Notes: generated from the letters alone by a model not told the origin. Shown: positions 1-10,368, counted from the first letter of the stretch. The stretch: DNA of 20,000 nt from Eimeria necatrix (GCF_000499385.1 NW_013654861.1:1-20000); one strand, 5' to 3'. Made by a program: numbers and translations.

Positions 1-39
1 AGGGGGCTTGCTGTGCTGCTGCTGCTGGGGCTGCTGTGG

Positions 40-70
<31 letters not shown>

Positions 71-228
71 GGGTGCTGCTGCTGCTGCTGCTGCTGCTGC
101 TGCGGCTTACGGTGGTGTAGGTTACTGTCACATCTCCGGGACGCTGGCCCAGAACTTCGGCGGCGTCTTCCGGCAGCGTCGCCCGCAGCTCCCGCTTCAG
201 CACTGACGCCAGCCGGTGTGCAGTGCCT

Positions 229-280
<52 letters not shown>

Positions 281-385
281 GCAGCAGAAGCGGGGAAGGG
301 CATTAGGCAAGGCGATTCCAGGCGATCCCAGGCGATCCCCGGCGAAGGCTACTCGCTTGCCGCTGCATGCAGCACTCAAGCAACT

Positions 386-422
<37 letters not shown>

Positions 423-550
423 GAGCTGGGACGCACCTGCTGCTCTCAGGTCCGCACCCATTCTCTTCATTGAAGAAATGGAAGTCGAAAAGCGAAGACG
501 CAGACCCCCCAAAACAGCAGCTAAAGCCCCCGCCGAGGCTCCTGCAGCAG

Positions 551-582
<32 letters not shown>

Positions 583-783
583 GCTTGTGCAGCAGGCGCG
601 GGGCAGACGGGGAGGGGCTCACAGTGCAGCAGCAGCAACAGCAACTGCTGCAGCAGCATTCAACAGCTGCTTGCAGCAGCATTCTGACCCTTAGAAGCTA
701 CAGTGCACAGCCATCGCTACGGCAGCAGCAGCAGCAGCAGCAGCTGCAACAACAAGGCCTGCAGAAGCGGCACTAGGACCTGT

Positions 784-828
<45 letters not shown>

Positions 829-956
829 TTACCTGCAAGGGGAGTGTATTGGTTCACTACATTTGCTTCGCAAAGGAAACTCAAAACTCCAAAGTGATAT
901 GGGGCTAAGAGGCCCGCAGGGGAGAAAGAGAAGCCGAGAGGGGCCTTCAGCAGCGG

Positions 957-998
<42 letters not shown>

Positions 999-1021
999 GG
1001 CTGCAGCTCCTGCTGATGCGC
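1..1021. repeat. CAG/CTG low-complexity region, no supported gene
   Basis: This stretch is dominated by CAG/CTG runs, the clearest at about 231-275, 382-421, 541-590 (with CAA interruptions), 784-828 and 957-1000. Between them are short unique pieces, for example 421-540 and 829-955. All six frames stay open over long distances because the repeat has no stop codon, and the predicted peptides are poly-Cys, poly-Leu, poly-Ser or poly-Ala without a convincing complex core. A plus-strand ATG at 478 opens a Lys/Arg-rich piece (MEVEKRRRRPPKTAAKAP), but it has no supporting splice or start context. I see no RNA gene here. It could hold UTR or an unrecognised exon. Confidence 0.6.
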
Positions 1022-1076
1022 CTACGGATGCAGCAGAGCAGCAAAGACACTGGGAAACACAATTTTTAGTGCTCCG

Positions 1077-1121
<45 letters not shown>

Positions 1122-1327
1122 TTTGTTGCTGCTGTGGGCGCCTGCTGCTGCGCGGAAAAAGCCGCACCTGCCGCTGCAGCATGCAGTTGCTGCTGCTCGT
1201 TGCCTCCTGCTGCTGCTGTTGCTGCAGATGCAGCAGCAGCAGCAGCACCACCGTTCTCCTGACCCGGGGTGAATATGCTCGAGAAGGTCTTCTGTATGTC
1301 CATCCACCAATTTGCAGGGCCTTCCTT

Positions 1328-1373
<46 letters not shown>

Positions 1374-1505
1374 CCGCTGCGGTGCTTCTCGCGCACAGCG
1401 CCGACAGCAGCAGCAGCATGCGGCACCCACGACTGCGCTGTGCGCTGAAAGGTGGAGGTCCTGAAGTAGCTGCTGCTGCTGCTGCTGCGCTGCCGCTGCA
1501 GCTGC

Positions 1506-1546
<41 letters not shown>

Positions 1547-1647
1547 CTGTGGGACCGGCTTGGAAGCCAAGAAGTCGAAGTGGGCCTCATCGAAGCTGAG
1601 TTGCTGCGAGTCCATGCGCAGGGTGGCAGGAGGCGGGGAGGCCTCGC

Positions 1648-1681
<34 letters not shown>

Positions 1682-1760
1682 CTGCTGCTGCTGCTGCGGG
1701 CTGCAGCGCTGCAGGCGCTCTGCGGAGACCACCACCCTGCGTCCGCTGCCGGGCTGTTCT

Positions 1761-1801
<41 letters not shown>

Positions 1802-2099
1802 CCTGGACTGCTTCGGGTGCTTTTTGCTGCGCTGGCGAGGCCCGCCCCTGCGGTGTCTCGGCACCTCGTACACTACGGCGCCGTGGAGGGGCGCTGCTGC
1901 TGCTGCATGCTGCTGCAGCTGCTGCTGCAGCAGTTGCTGCAGCAGCTGCTGCTCCTCTTCGCCGTCCGTTGCTGCGCTGCTGCTGGAGGCCAGTGAGGCC
2001 TTGCTGCAGCTCCTGCTGAGGCCCAGGGGGGTGGCGGTCGAGTTGCTGCTGCCGCTGTGCTGCTGCTGCTGCTTCTGCTGCTCCTTCAACTCCCCAACG

Positions 2100-2142
<43 letters not shown>

Positions 2143-2540
2143 GGGGCCCATCATAGACCAAACCTAACACGTTGGGGGCCTCGCTGCCGTGGGGCCCCTC
2201 CGCTAGCAGCGCAGCAGGTGCTGCTGCTACCTGCAGCGCCTGCTGCTGCTGCAGGCAGCCAGAGCAGACGCGGCGGGGCCCCGTTGCGTCAGCAGCAGCA
2301 GCAGCAGCAGCTGCTGCTGCTGCTGCTGCTGCTGTTAGTGTCCCTGTGGGTTGAACGTACGCTACCTGCGCCTCTGGAACTTCTGCTGCTGCTGCTGGCA
2401 GCTTGAGCGCTGCTGCTGCTTCTGGGGAGCTGACTGCTGCTGCTGCTGCTGCTGCGCACAGCGCGTCCAGCTCTTCTTCTTCCTGCTGCTGCCGCGCGAG
2501 CCGCTGCAGGGCTTCCTGCTCGCGCTGCAGCAGCTGGGGG

Positions 2541-2572
<32 letters not shown>

Positions 2573-2817
2573 ATCTGGCGGCTGCTGCAGCGCAGCAGCC
2601 CACCTGCTGCCAGCAAAGAAGTTGTACAGCGCAGCACGGCCGTCGCCCTCCTCCCCCATCCCCAGCAGCTGCTGCACCACCAGAGCAGCAGCAGCAGGAC
2701 CTCCTGCTGCTGCTGCAGCAATCCCCTGCTGCTCCAGCAGCCGCTCGCGGCAGGCGGGGGTGAGGGCCCCCACGTCTGCGGGCGCCAAGGGCCCCGAGGC
2801 TACGGAGCCCATTGCCC

Positions 2818-2873
<56 letters not shown>

Positions 2874-2989
2874 GCTGCGGCGGCGTTGCTGCTGCTGCTG
2901 CGCCTGCTGCTGCTGAGGCCCGGGCAGCAGCTGATGCTGCTTCGCTGCTGCTCCTCCTTAGGCTGCTCCTGCTGACACTGCCGCTGCTG
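1022..2989 (-). CDS. Hypothetical Gln/Ala/Ser-rich protein with homopolymer repeats (5' end incomplete)
   Basis: One minus-strand frame is open for about 655 codons and ends in TAG at 1024-1022. In this frame every CTG run of the plus strand reads as poly-Gln, poly-Ala or poly-Ser, while the other frames give poly-Leu or poly-Cys. Islands of complex sequence lie between the repeats: around residues 60-138 (MGSVASGPLAPADVGAL, then ALYNFFAGSRWAAALQQ), an acidic helical piece at about 150-178 (REQEALQRLARQQQEEEELD), a basic piece (RQRSKKHPKQSRK), residues 459-480 (MDSQQLSFDEAHFDFLASKP) and about 560-580 (NWWMDIQKTFSSIFTPGQ). The first ATG is at 2812, but in-frame complex sequence (QEQPKEEQQRSS) precedes it. 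A pyrimidine-rich acceptor ending in CTGCAG just above 2989 suggests an upstream exon I could not find. No signal peptide, membrane segment or known domain is recognised. Confidence 0.5.
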
Positions 2990-3037
2990 CTGCAGAGGGA
3001 AGGTTGGCAGACGTGACTGCAGCAACAGCAGCAGCAA

Positions 3038-3337
3038 CGCGGCAGCAACAACAGCAACAGCAGCAGCAACGGCAGCAGAGATAATGGGACAGCAAGTACA
3101 CCTGTTCCTAAGGGCCTTTTAGCTGCAGGCTGCTGCAGGTGTGTGGCTGCAGAGCCTCGGCGCCGCTAGCTGCTGCTGCTGCTGCTGCAGCAGCAGGAAT
3201 CGCCGCTGCTGCTGCTGTTGTTACTGCTGCTGCTGCGAAGTCGGCTCCCGTTGCAGCATATGTGCAGAAAGTTGGGCTCCAGGAACAGCAGGAAGAACGG
3301 GAGCCGCCGGTGACGCAGGAACCGCAGCAGCAGCAGC

Positions 3338-3371
<34 letters not shown>

Positions 3372-3533
3372 ACTGTCTTCCTAAGGTTGCAGCTGCAACA
3401 CCGCAGCAGCAACACAAAAAATGAAACACAAATAAAGAAGCAAACAATGAAATTAACCAGCAACTCCGGAGCGCCAGGATCTGCTGCTGCTCCCGCGGCT
3501 GTCTTGAGCACCCGGTGTCAATGACCCAGCAGC

Positions 3534-3570
<37 letters not shown>

Positions 3571-3889
3571 CCTGATTCACAACCTGTAGCAGCAGCAGCA
3601 GCATCTGCAGTGGGGTAGGAGCAGCATCTGCATCACAGAAATGCTCTTTGTTTCTTTTGTCTTTTTTCTTTCTCCGTTCGAAGTGTTGGTGTTGCTGTTG
3701 CTGCTGCTGCTTTTCGTGCTGCTCCTGGTTTTGCTGCTGCTGCGTGATGCTGCTGGAGCAGAGTGCTGCTGCTGCTGCTGCTGCTGCTGTGCTGGCGTTT
3801 TGATCCTCAAGTTGGTTTTTTTGTCCTCACGAGAGCGTGTTTTGTGCATAATCAGTTGTGTCTTATGCAGTCTGCATTCCCTGTGGCCG

Positions 3890-3928
<39 letters not shown>

Positions 3929-4130
3929 GTCGAGTGTGGGGAGTGGTTGCTGCTGCGGTGTTGCATCCTTTGCAGCAGCTGCTGCGCGTCTGGGTCCATA
4001 GTGTCTTATGATGTATCCTGTAGGGCCTGAGGCCTGGCGGCTGCTGGAGGTGCCCCACGCAACTCTTAGTTGTTATCCTTGCTCTGAGAATGGCTATGGG
4101 ACCCAAGACATGATTCATCAGCAGCAAGAG
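3038..4130. other. Repeat-rich stretch without a supported gene
   Basis: Short CTG/CAG runs alternate with unique sequence. A pyrimidine-rich tract (about 3640-3680, TTT/CTT-rich) and a mixed segment at 3785-3890 stand out. The only ORF with an ATG and some complex sequence is on the minus strand, 3999-3577 (140 codons, starting MDPDAQQLLQRMQHRSSNHS, then poly-Gln and a Lys/Arg-rich part). A good-looking minus-strand donor, GTGAGG, sits at about 3830 within it, so it could be a 5' exon. I could not join it in phase to the downstream minus-strand gene, so I do not call it a gene. Confidence 0.4.
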
Positions 4131-4131
4131 G

Positions 4132-4500
4132 GCTGCTGCTGCAGCAGGCGCTGCATCACTTGCTGCAGCAGTTGCCGCTACTGCAGCAGGTGCTGCTGCT
4201 GCAGCTGCTGCTGCAGCAGCTGCAGCAGCAGCTGCTGCAGCAGCTGCTGCATTTGGTGCTGCTCAGTTCTGTACTAACCTCCTGCTGCTTGCTTCTCGCA
4301 GAGAAGTAGCCACTTCGCCTGGAACTCCCGTGGGTGCAGCAGCAACAGCAGCAGCAGCAGCAGCTGCTGCTGCTGCTGCTGCTGCTGCTATTCGTTCCGG
4401 TGCTGCAGTGTGCTATTATCGCTGAGATCATAGGTGCTGCTTCTCTGGGTGCTGCTGCTGCTGTCTCAGGCGCTGCTGTTGCTGCTTGTGCTGCTTTCTA

Positions 4501-4532
<32 letters not shown>

Positions 4533-4700
4533 ATTGTTCGCGCCGCCGCAGCTGCTTGGGCTGCTGCTGCTGCGGAAGTTGTTGCTGCAGTTCGTCCTGC
4601 TGCTGTTACAGGCTGCTGCTGCAGGTGCTGCTGCTGCAGCGGGCAGCAAAGCGGGCACTGAGCTCGAGAGTTCCCTTTTGCTGCTGCTTGTCAGATATAT
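4132..4700 (+). other. Possible alanine-rich coding remnant with a splice branch point and acceptor
   Basis: On the plus strand several adjoining frames read as alanine-rich sequence in which GCT/GCA runs are broken by complex pieces: AAQFCTNLLLLASRREVATS near 4255-4320, then AEIIGAASLGAAAAVSGAAV near 4423-4480 in another frame, then AAEVVAAVRPAAVTG near 4570-4612. A perfect TACTAAC-type branch sequence (4272-4278) is followed by a pyrimidine-rich tract and CGCAG at 4301, which looks like a true intron end. The frame changes between pieces could be introns, assembly indels or decay. No start codon or complete exon chain could be fixed. This is a weak call. Confidence 0.25.
4272..4301 (+). promoter_or_regulatory. 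Candidate intron branch point and 3' splice acceptor
   Basis: TACTAAC at 4272-4278 matches the optimal eukaryotic branch-point sequence. It is followed by CTCCTGCTGCTTGCTTCTCG and the dinucleotide AG at 4300-4301, roughly 24 bases after the branch adenosine. This spacing and composition fit a 3' splice site on the plus strand. The downstream exon would begin at 4302. No matching donor was settled. Confidence 0.4.
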
Positions 4701-4787
4701 TCCGCAGCAGCTAAAAAGGTTTTATTTATTTAAATTTACATTTTTTGTTTCTTCTGGTTTGCTTACATGTCTTTTGCTTCCTTGCTG

Positions 4788-4833
4788 TTGCTGCTGCTGC
4801 TGTTGCTGCTGCTGCTGTTGCTGCTGCTGCTGT

Positions 4834-4889
<56 letters not shown>

Positions 4890-4890
4890 C
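4788..4890 (+). repeat. 15-bp higher-order CTG/TTG repeat
   Basis: The CTG tract is punctuated by TTG at 4788, 4803, 4818, 4833 and 4848, giving four exact 15-bp periods of TTG followed by four CTG, then 21 bp to the next TTG at 4869. In the GCT phase it would read as an Ala4-Val pentapeptide repeat, but flanking AT-rich DNA (4715-4785) and lack of any start argue that it is noncoding or intronic. The regular spacing points to expansion by copying of the whole 15-bp unit, not of single triplets. Confidence 0.8.
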
Positions 4891-4975
4891 AGCGGCGTTT
4901 TTCGGTGTTGCTGTTGCTGCTCCAGTTCTTAGGCCGCAGCGAGCAGCTGCTGCTCTCACGGGATCTTTTGCTTGT

Positions 4976-5100
4976 TGGCTAGCTGCAGCAGCTGCAGCAG
5001 CAAGCTGCAGCAGCAGCTGGCAGCAGCAAGTGGCAGCAGCAGCTAGTGGCAGCAGCTGCTGGCAGCAGCAGCTGGCCAGGCCTGAAGCAGCTCAGCGCAA
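4976..5100. repeat. Irregular CAGCTG/GGCAGCAG repeat cluster
   Basis: This segment is built from CAGCAG, CAGCTG and GGCAGCAG blocks in irregular order. It includes repeated copies of a phrase like GCAGCAGCTGGCAGCAGC. The alternation of CAG with CTG makes it locally self-complementary. No coding frame with complex sequence is seen. Confidence 0.5.
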
Positions 5101-5116
5101 CGCGAGCTCCCTATCG

Positions 5117-5151
5117 AGGGTTTAGGGTTTAGGGTTTAGGGTTTAGAGTTT
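5117..5151 (+). repeat. Interstitial telomere-like AGGGTTT array (4 perfect copies plus one variant)
   Basis: Four perfect AGGGTTT heptamers run from 5117 to 5144, followed by the variant AGAGTTT (5145-5151). The unit is the telomere repeat type of coccidia and plants. With unrelated DNA on both sides it is interstitial, not a chromosome end. No donor site lies directly upstream, unlike the two arrays inside the PAT1-like gene. Confidence 0.9.
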
Positions 5152-5295
5152 CTGCCTAGCTGCTGTGTCTGCTGCTTTCTGCTGCAGAAGCAGCAGCGCG
5201 GCCTTCCTTTGCTGCTGCAGCAGCAAGAAACAATACGGAAAGCCTAACGGTCGCCAAGAGCTGCTGCTGCTGCTGCTGCTGCTATTGCTGCTGGC

Positions 5296-5328
<33 letters not shown>

Positions 5329-5411
5329 GCCTGGCAGATCTGCCAATCTCGCGTACTTCATATGCCCGGCAGCTCCTTGAGGCGCTAGCCGCAGCTAGCT
5401 GCGACTGGAGC

Positions 5412-5650
5412 TAGCTGCTGCTGCTGCAGCTAATTGCTGCTGCTGCTGCTGCTAATTGCTGCTGCTGCTGCTGCTAATTGCTGTTGCTGCTGCAGCTAAT
5501 TGCTGCTGCTGCAGCTAATTGCTGCTGCTGCGGCTAATTGCTGCTGCTGAGGCTAATTGCTGCTGCTGCAGCTAATTGCTGCTGCTGCAGCTAATTGCTG
5601 CTGCTGCAGCTAATTGCTGCTGCTGCAGCTAATTGCTGCTTCCTGCAGCT
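5412..5650 (+). repeat. 19-bp tandem minisatellite (GCTAATT plus CTG run)
   Basis: The core TAATT recurs at 5431, 5453, 5475, 5497, 5516, 5535, 5554, 5573, 5592, 5611 and 5630. The first three spacings are 22 bp (one extra CTG) and the remaining seven are 19 bp. The usual unit is AGCTAATTGCTGCTGCTGC. A 19-bp unit rotates the reading frame, and TAA/TAG or antisense stops occur, so the array is noncoding. It is flanked by AGCTAGCTGC-rich sequence. Confidence 0.9.
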
Positions 5651-5702
5651 AGGTGCAGCTAGGAGCTGTGGATGGCTCCGGAATCTGCAGGCAATCGCTG
5701 CA

Positions 5703-5990
5703 ATGCTGGTTGCTGCAGCTGCAATGAGAACAGCAGCAGCAACATCACGGTCAGCAGCAGCAGCAGCAATGCCAGCAGCAGCAGCAGCAAGATCAGCAGC
5801 AGTGCCGGCAGCAAGTCCATCAGCGGTGCCGTTAGGCGGCCCAGAAGGAGCGTTCACGCAGCAGCAAGCATGGCAAGAGCAGCTGCAGCTGCAGCAGCAG
5901 CAACAGCAGCAGCAGCACGGCTGCTGCTGTTCCGGTCGCTTTGCAATGCAATTGCCGCCCTCGGAAAGAGAGCCGCCTCAGAAAATTTGA
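5703..5990 (+). CDS. Doubtful small Ala/Gln-rich ORF (95 codons)
   Basis: An ATG at 5703 opens a frame that ends in TGA at 5990. It starts Ala-rich (MLVAAAAMRTAAATSRSAAA), passes through a more complex piece (SAVPLGGPEGAFTQQQAWQE) and a Gln run, and ends FAMQLPPSEREPPQKI. The Gln/Ala reading of the CAG runs and the complex piece make it better than the competing frames, but there is no domain, no known relative and no clear promoter. It could be an exon of a larger plus-strand gene or a chance open frame. Confidence 0.22.
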   Translation: MLVAAAAMRTAAATSRSAAAAAMPAAAAARSAAVPAASPSAVPLGGPEGAFTQQQAWQEQLQLQQQQQQQQHGCCCSGRFAMQLPPSEREPPQKI

Positions 5991-6019
5991 ATAGCAGCAG
6001 AGCCTGTCCTCTTCTCTGC

Positions 6020-6057
<38 letters not shown>

Positions 6058-6145
6058 GCCTGCAAACGCCGCGGCGAGAGCTGCAGGCGGCGGCCGCCTG
6101 CGGCGCAACTTGCAGGTCTTTGAGGAGTTGATTGTGTGCAAGTAA

Positions 6146-6830
6146 AAACAAATAAAATTCATAAATAGAAAGGCCGGGGTTTGCTGCTGTTGCCGTTTGC
6201 TGCATGCAGCTGCCAGACAGCCCTCGCGCTGCCAGCCCGAGCAGCAGCAGCGGCAGCAGCAGCAGCAAAGCATAGCGTGCAATGATGCTGCGGGTCCCTA
6301 CGATGCGCAACAGCACTGTTAGGTGAAACGTTTCTTGTTTTTGTTTTATTAATTAGCCGCAGAGCAGACACTGTCTGTACACCTGACGGCTGCTGCTGCT
6401 GCTGCTGCTGCGGCCCCCAGCGCTGCGCGCCGGGGCGCCAGAAGGCAGCGACGCAGGGAAACGGGCAAGCGGAAGCAGTTAATTGGATTTCTCTCGCTTT
6501 ATTATCCACTTAAATTACTTCTTTTTAGCTCTGCTGCTGCTTCTTCTAAGCGCGGGGCCTCGGCCTGCGTGCCAGGGTGGGCGCCGCTGGCTTTCCTGCC
6601 GCTGCAGCTGCCGCTGCAGCTGCTGCTGCAGCTGCTGCTGCAGCTTCTGCTGCAGCTGCAGCGGCGCCCCCGGCTGCAGCGCCGCGGTTTGCTGCTCCCG
6701 GCCTTCCCTTCTTCCCCGCGGGCTGTTGATACACCTGCAGCAGCAGCCCGCCCCTCCGTACGATGAGCTGCTGCAGCTGCTGCAGCAAAAGGCCAGCCGC
6801 AGGCGGATGAAGCGACCCAGCAGCAGAGGG
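6146..6830. other. Intergenic stretch upstream of the PAT1-like gene
   Basis: Mixed sequence with AT-rich segments (6130-6180, 6320-6360, 6478-6535) and CTGCAG-rich DNA at 6600-6665, where CTGCAG recurs every 12-15 bp. A plus-strand frame from about 6742 (PPYDELLQLLQQKASRRRMK) is open into the PAT1-like first exon and follows a plausible acceptor (ACACCTGCAG at about 6741), so a 5' exon or longer first exon is possible. Otherwise no gene is supported. Confidence 0.4.
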
Positions 6831-6832
6831 AG

Positions 6833-6957
6833 GCCCCAGGGGCCCCGGGGGCCCCTAGGGCAGCGCTCTAGGAGGCCGCTGGGATCCCCGGGGGCCCCCG
6901 GGGGCCCCGGGGGCCCCCGGGGGCTGGGGGCCCCTTGGGGGGCCCCCCTGGGGGGTA
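6833..6957 (+). repeat. GGGGCCCC-type GC-rich repeat
   Basis: Alternating runs of 3-6 G and 3-6 C, with GGGGGCCCCCGG-like units, cover this segment just upstream of the PAT1-like ATG. It is open in the frame of exon 1 and would encode a Gly/Pro/Ala/Arg stretch if translation began at the upstream in-frame ATG at 6807. The repeat is largely self-complementary. Confidence 0.7.
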
Positions 6958-6998
6958 CAGAGGCCCACTCAGAGCACTCGTGGGGTGCTGACAGCAAA

Positions 6999-7063
6999 AT
7001 GGATGCAGCAGCAGACGCGCACAATGCCGAGACATTTGACTTCGACATTCCCGTCGGTGAGCT

Positions 7064-7109
<46 letters not shown>

Positions 7110-7243
7110 AATTCGCTGTGGCAGCTGGGCCTTGCAGCAGCTGGTAGAGGACGCCTTTTGTTTCTCCGTGTTGCTGCTGTCGTTTCCTTGTGCTGCTGCT
7201 CTGCAGCTGCTGCTGCTTCCTTCATAATTTTTTGTTTCGGCGT

Positions 7244-7282
<39 letters not shown>

Positions 7283-7507
7283 CAGGAGACGACTGGGAGC
7301 CCGACGAGGCGCAGTACAAGGAGTTCGAGTTACAGAAGCAGCAGCAGCAGCTGCAGCAACAGCAGCAGCAACAGCAGCAACGGCGGCTGCAGCAGCAGGA
7401 CGTGCAGCAGCAGCATGACAGGTTTGGCTCTCCAGCCGGCCTCCACAAAAGGAATGAACCTCCAAACCAGGTAAGGACCACTTCTGCTGCTGCTGCTGCT
7501 GCTGCTC

Positions 7508-7538
<31 letters not shown>

Positions 7539-8138
7539 CTCTTCTGCTGCTGCCGCTGCTGAATGTGCGCTGGCGTTGCTGCGGCTTTTGCTGCTGCCAG
7601 CTGAAGGGCTTTCTTGCCCCCGCTACCGGCACTCCGCTGCGCGAATCCTTGCTGCTGCTGCAGTAAAGCAGCAGCAGCAGCTGCAGCAGCAGCAGCAGCA
7701 GCAGCAGCATTTGGCTAGCTTGTCTAGTTTGCTGCTGCTTCCTTGCAGGTCACAGAGCTGCCGGCCTTCTTCAGCACTGACATCAGAGGGCAGCCTGTGG
7801 AAGTGCTGCTGGAGTCGCTGGAGCCGGAGCTGCCTGCTGCTGCTGCTGCTGCTGCTGCTGGCAGCAGCAGCAGCAGCAGCAACAGCGAGTTTGGCGCCCT
7901 CCATTCAGGCGCTGCGGGCGACCCTTTCGCCTCCACGATGCACCTGCAGGACCTGCAGCAGCAGCAGCAGCAGCACCTGCAGCAGCAGCAGCAGTTGGAG
8001 CAGCAGCACTTGAAGCAGCAGCAGCAGCAGCTGGAACAGCAGCACCTGCAGCAGCAGCAGCTGAGGCAGCTTCAGCGGCAGGAACTGCAGCAGCTTCAGC
8101 AGCACGCGTACCACCAGCAGCGCGTCAGCAACTCAGCA

Positions 8139-8182
<44 letters not shown>

Positions 8183-8588
8183 CACTCTGCTGCCTCACGG
8201 GCAGGGCCGCTGCCTCTCCCCGGGGGGCCCCCCTGAGGGGCCCCCCGGGGGCCCCCCTCTTCATTCTTTGCTCGCGGGGCTCAGCAGCAAAATGCATTAC
8301 CCTCCGCCAGGTTTTGACGGCGTTTCACTGCAGCAGCAGCAGCAGCAGCGGCAGGCAGCAGCAGCAGCAGCAGCAGCGGCTCTCAGCAGAGACCCAGCGG
8401 TCCTCATCACTGACTCCGGAGGCGGGGGGCCCCCTGTGGGGGCCCCCATGGGGGCCCCCATGGGGGCCCCTATGGGGGCCCCCGTGGGGGCCCCCGTGGG
8501 GGCCCCTGTGGGGGCCCCCCTTCAGTGGCAGCGCAGCAGCAGCGGGGGGGCTGGCTCGGACCTGCTGGAGACGCCGCAAGGAGATTAC

Positions 8589-8620
<32 letters not shown>

Positions 8621-8932
8621 GGGTCTTCGTGCTGCTGCACAGGGTGCAGAGGTTCAGGCGCAACTGCAGCAGCTGCAGCAAAGTGCTGCTGCTGCTGCTG
8701 CGCCTCCCCCGCCGGGCTGGGACAACCCAGATGATCTGTGGAACAAATCCCTTCTCGACCAGCAGCAGCAGCAGCAGCAGCAGCAAGTGCAGCAGCTGCT
8801 GCTGCTGCAACAGAAGCAGCGGCACGGTGCCCTCGGCAGCCTTGGGGGCGGTGCAGCAGCAGCTCCCCAGCAGCAGCAGCCGCAGCAAGACCCTGTGCTG
8901 CAGCACGAGGCGCTGGAGCAGCAGCTGCTACA

Positions 8933-8965
<33 letters not shown>

Positions 8966-9025
8966 ATGGCTAAGTGGCTTCGAGAGAGAGAACGCGACAA
9001 GCAACTACACACCAAAACAGGAGCT

Positions 9026-9072
<47 letters not shown>

Positions 9073-9393
9073 GAAGAGGCTCAATGGGAGCCCATAGAGG
9101 TGCTGAAGGAAGCCGGAATGCTGGGGCAGCTCACGGCTGGCTGCTGGGTGAGAGCAGCAGCAACGGGGAGCAGCAGCAGCAGCAGCAGCAGCGTGTGCGG
9201 GGGCAGCAGCCGCCAACGCAGCAGCAGAGGCGCAAGCAGCAGCAACAACAGCAGCAACAGCAGCAGCAAGAGAAGGGACGACGCCACCCGAAGCAGCAGG
9301 ACGCTGCAGCTCTCAGCAGCAGCAGCAGCAGCAAGACAGGCAGCAAGGCAGTTGAGCACGGCGTGTCTCCGAGCAGCGCAAACGAACGCAGCA

Positions 9394-9430
<37 letters not shown>

Positions 9431-9545
9431 TTGGCCTCCCCCCATTTTCCCGCAGACCCGAGCTCTAGTAGACTACATTATTAAAAACAAAATCAGCGAC
9501 GCAACTCGCTGGTTTGGTTCGCTGCCGGAGGGCCTCACGGGCCCC

Positions 9546-9578
<33 letters not shown>

Positions 9579-9715
9579 AACTCGCCCAGCAGCAGCAGCA
9601 GCAGCAGCCCCGGCGCGGCGGCCCTGCACAGCCCGAGCAGCAGCAGCCCGGCGTCGACGACGCCGCCGCCGACGGCGAGCAGCACCAGCGCCGCTGGCAG
9701 CGGCAGCAGCAGCGC

Positions 9716-9774
<59 letters not shown>

Positions 9775-9906
9775 GGAGCGGGTTCATGACTGCGCACGAC
9801 CTCGATGTCATCCTTAGGGTGCAGCTGGCCCAGACTTCGCGGCGGCCGGAGCTGCAGCGGTACACAGGGCGTTGGAATTTCAAGTGTTTGTGGGGTTCTA
9901 AGAAGG

Positions 9907-9949
<43 letters not shown>

Positions 9950-10046
9950 CTGCTGCGAGCTGGAGGCGGAGGTGCGCCAGCAGCTCGCCCGCGCGCACGG
10001 CGAGGGGGGCCTCCTCGCGGCCGCGGCGGCTGCTGCTGCTCCTGCT

Positions 10047-10080
<34 letters not shown>

Positions 10081-10189
10081 GGGACAGCAGCAACACGCCG
10101 GGCCTCCTAGTCAGCTCTTCAGCCATGCACCAGCGGCTTCTGGGCTCTCTCTCAGCAGCAGAAGCAGCAGCAAGCCTGCAGCCACCTGT

Positions 10190-10227
<38 letters not shown>

Positions 10228-10323
10228 CTGCTGCGGACGCAACGTCCCCGGACGCGGAGGCCACGGCCGACTCCGGCGCGAGCGGCAGCAGCAGCAGCAG
10301 CAACGCCGCAGCCAGCGCCACAC

Positions 10324-10368
<45 letters not shown>

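Noticed and set aside
717..1590. Overlapping minus-strand and plus-strand ORFs rich in Cys, Leu or Ser
   Set aside because: They are frame shadows of CTG/CAG runs and of the 1022-2989 gene. They lack complex sequence and start at non-ATG or accidental codons.
1181..3016. Long plus-strand poly-Leu/poly-Cys ORFs
   Set aside because: They are antisense to the 1022-2989 reading. Poly-Leu and poly-Cys are the disfavoured readings in the supported genes.
5117..5151. A true chromosome end
   Set aside because: Only four to six AGGGTTT copies are present at each of three sites, with unrelated DNA on both sides, so they are interstitial.
361..6212. TGCATGCA/GCATGC motifs as ApiAP2 sites (for example near 366, 1180, 1909 and 6202)
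   Set aside because: They lie inside CTG/CAG runs, where one base change creates CTGCATGCAG by chance, so they carry little evidence of function.
8470..9216. Minus-strand Ala/Gln-rich ORFs opposite PAT1-like exon 3
   Set aside because: They are antisense shadows. The conserved PAT1-like blocks and phase-consistent introns fix the plus strand.
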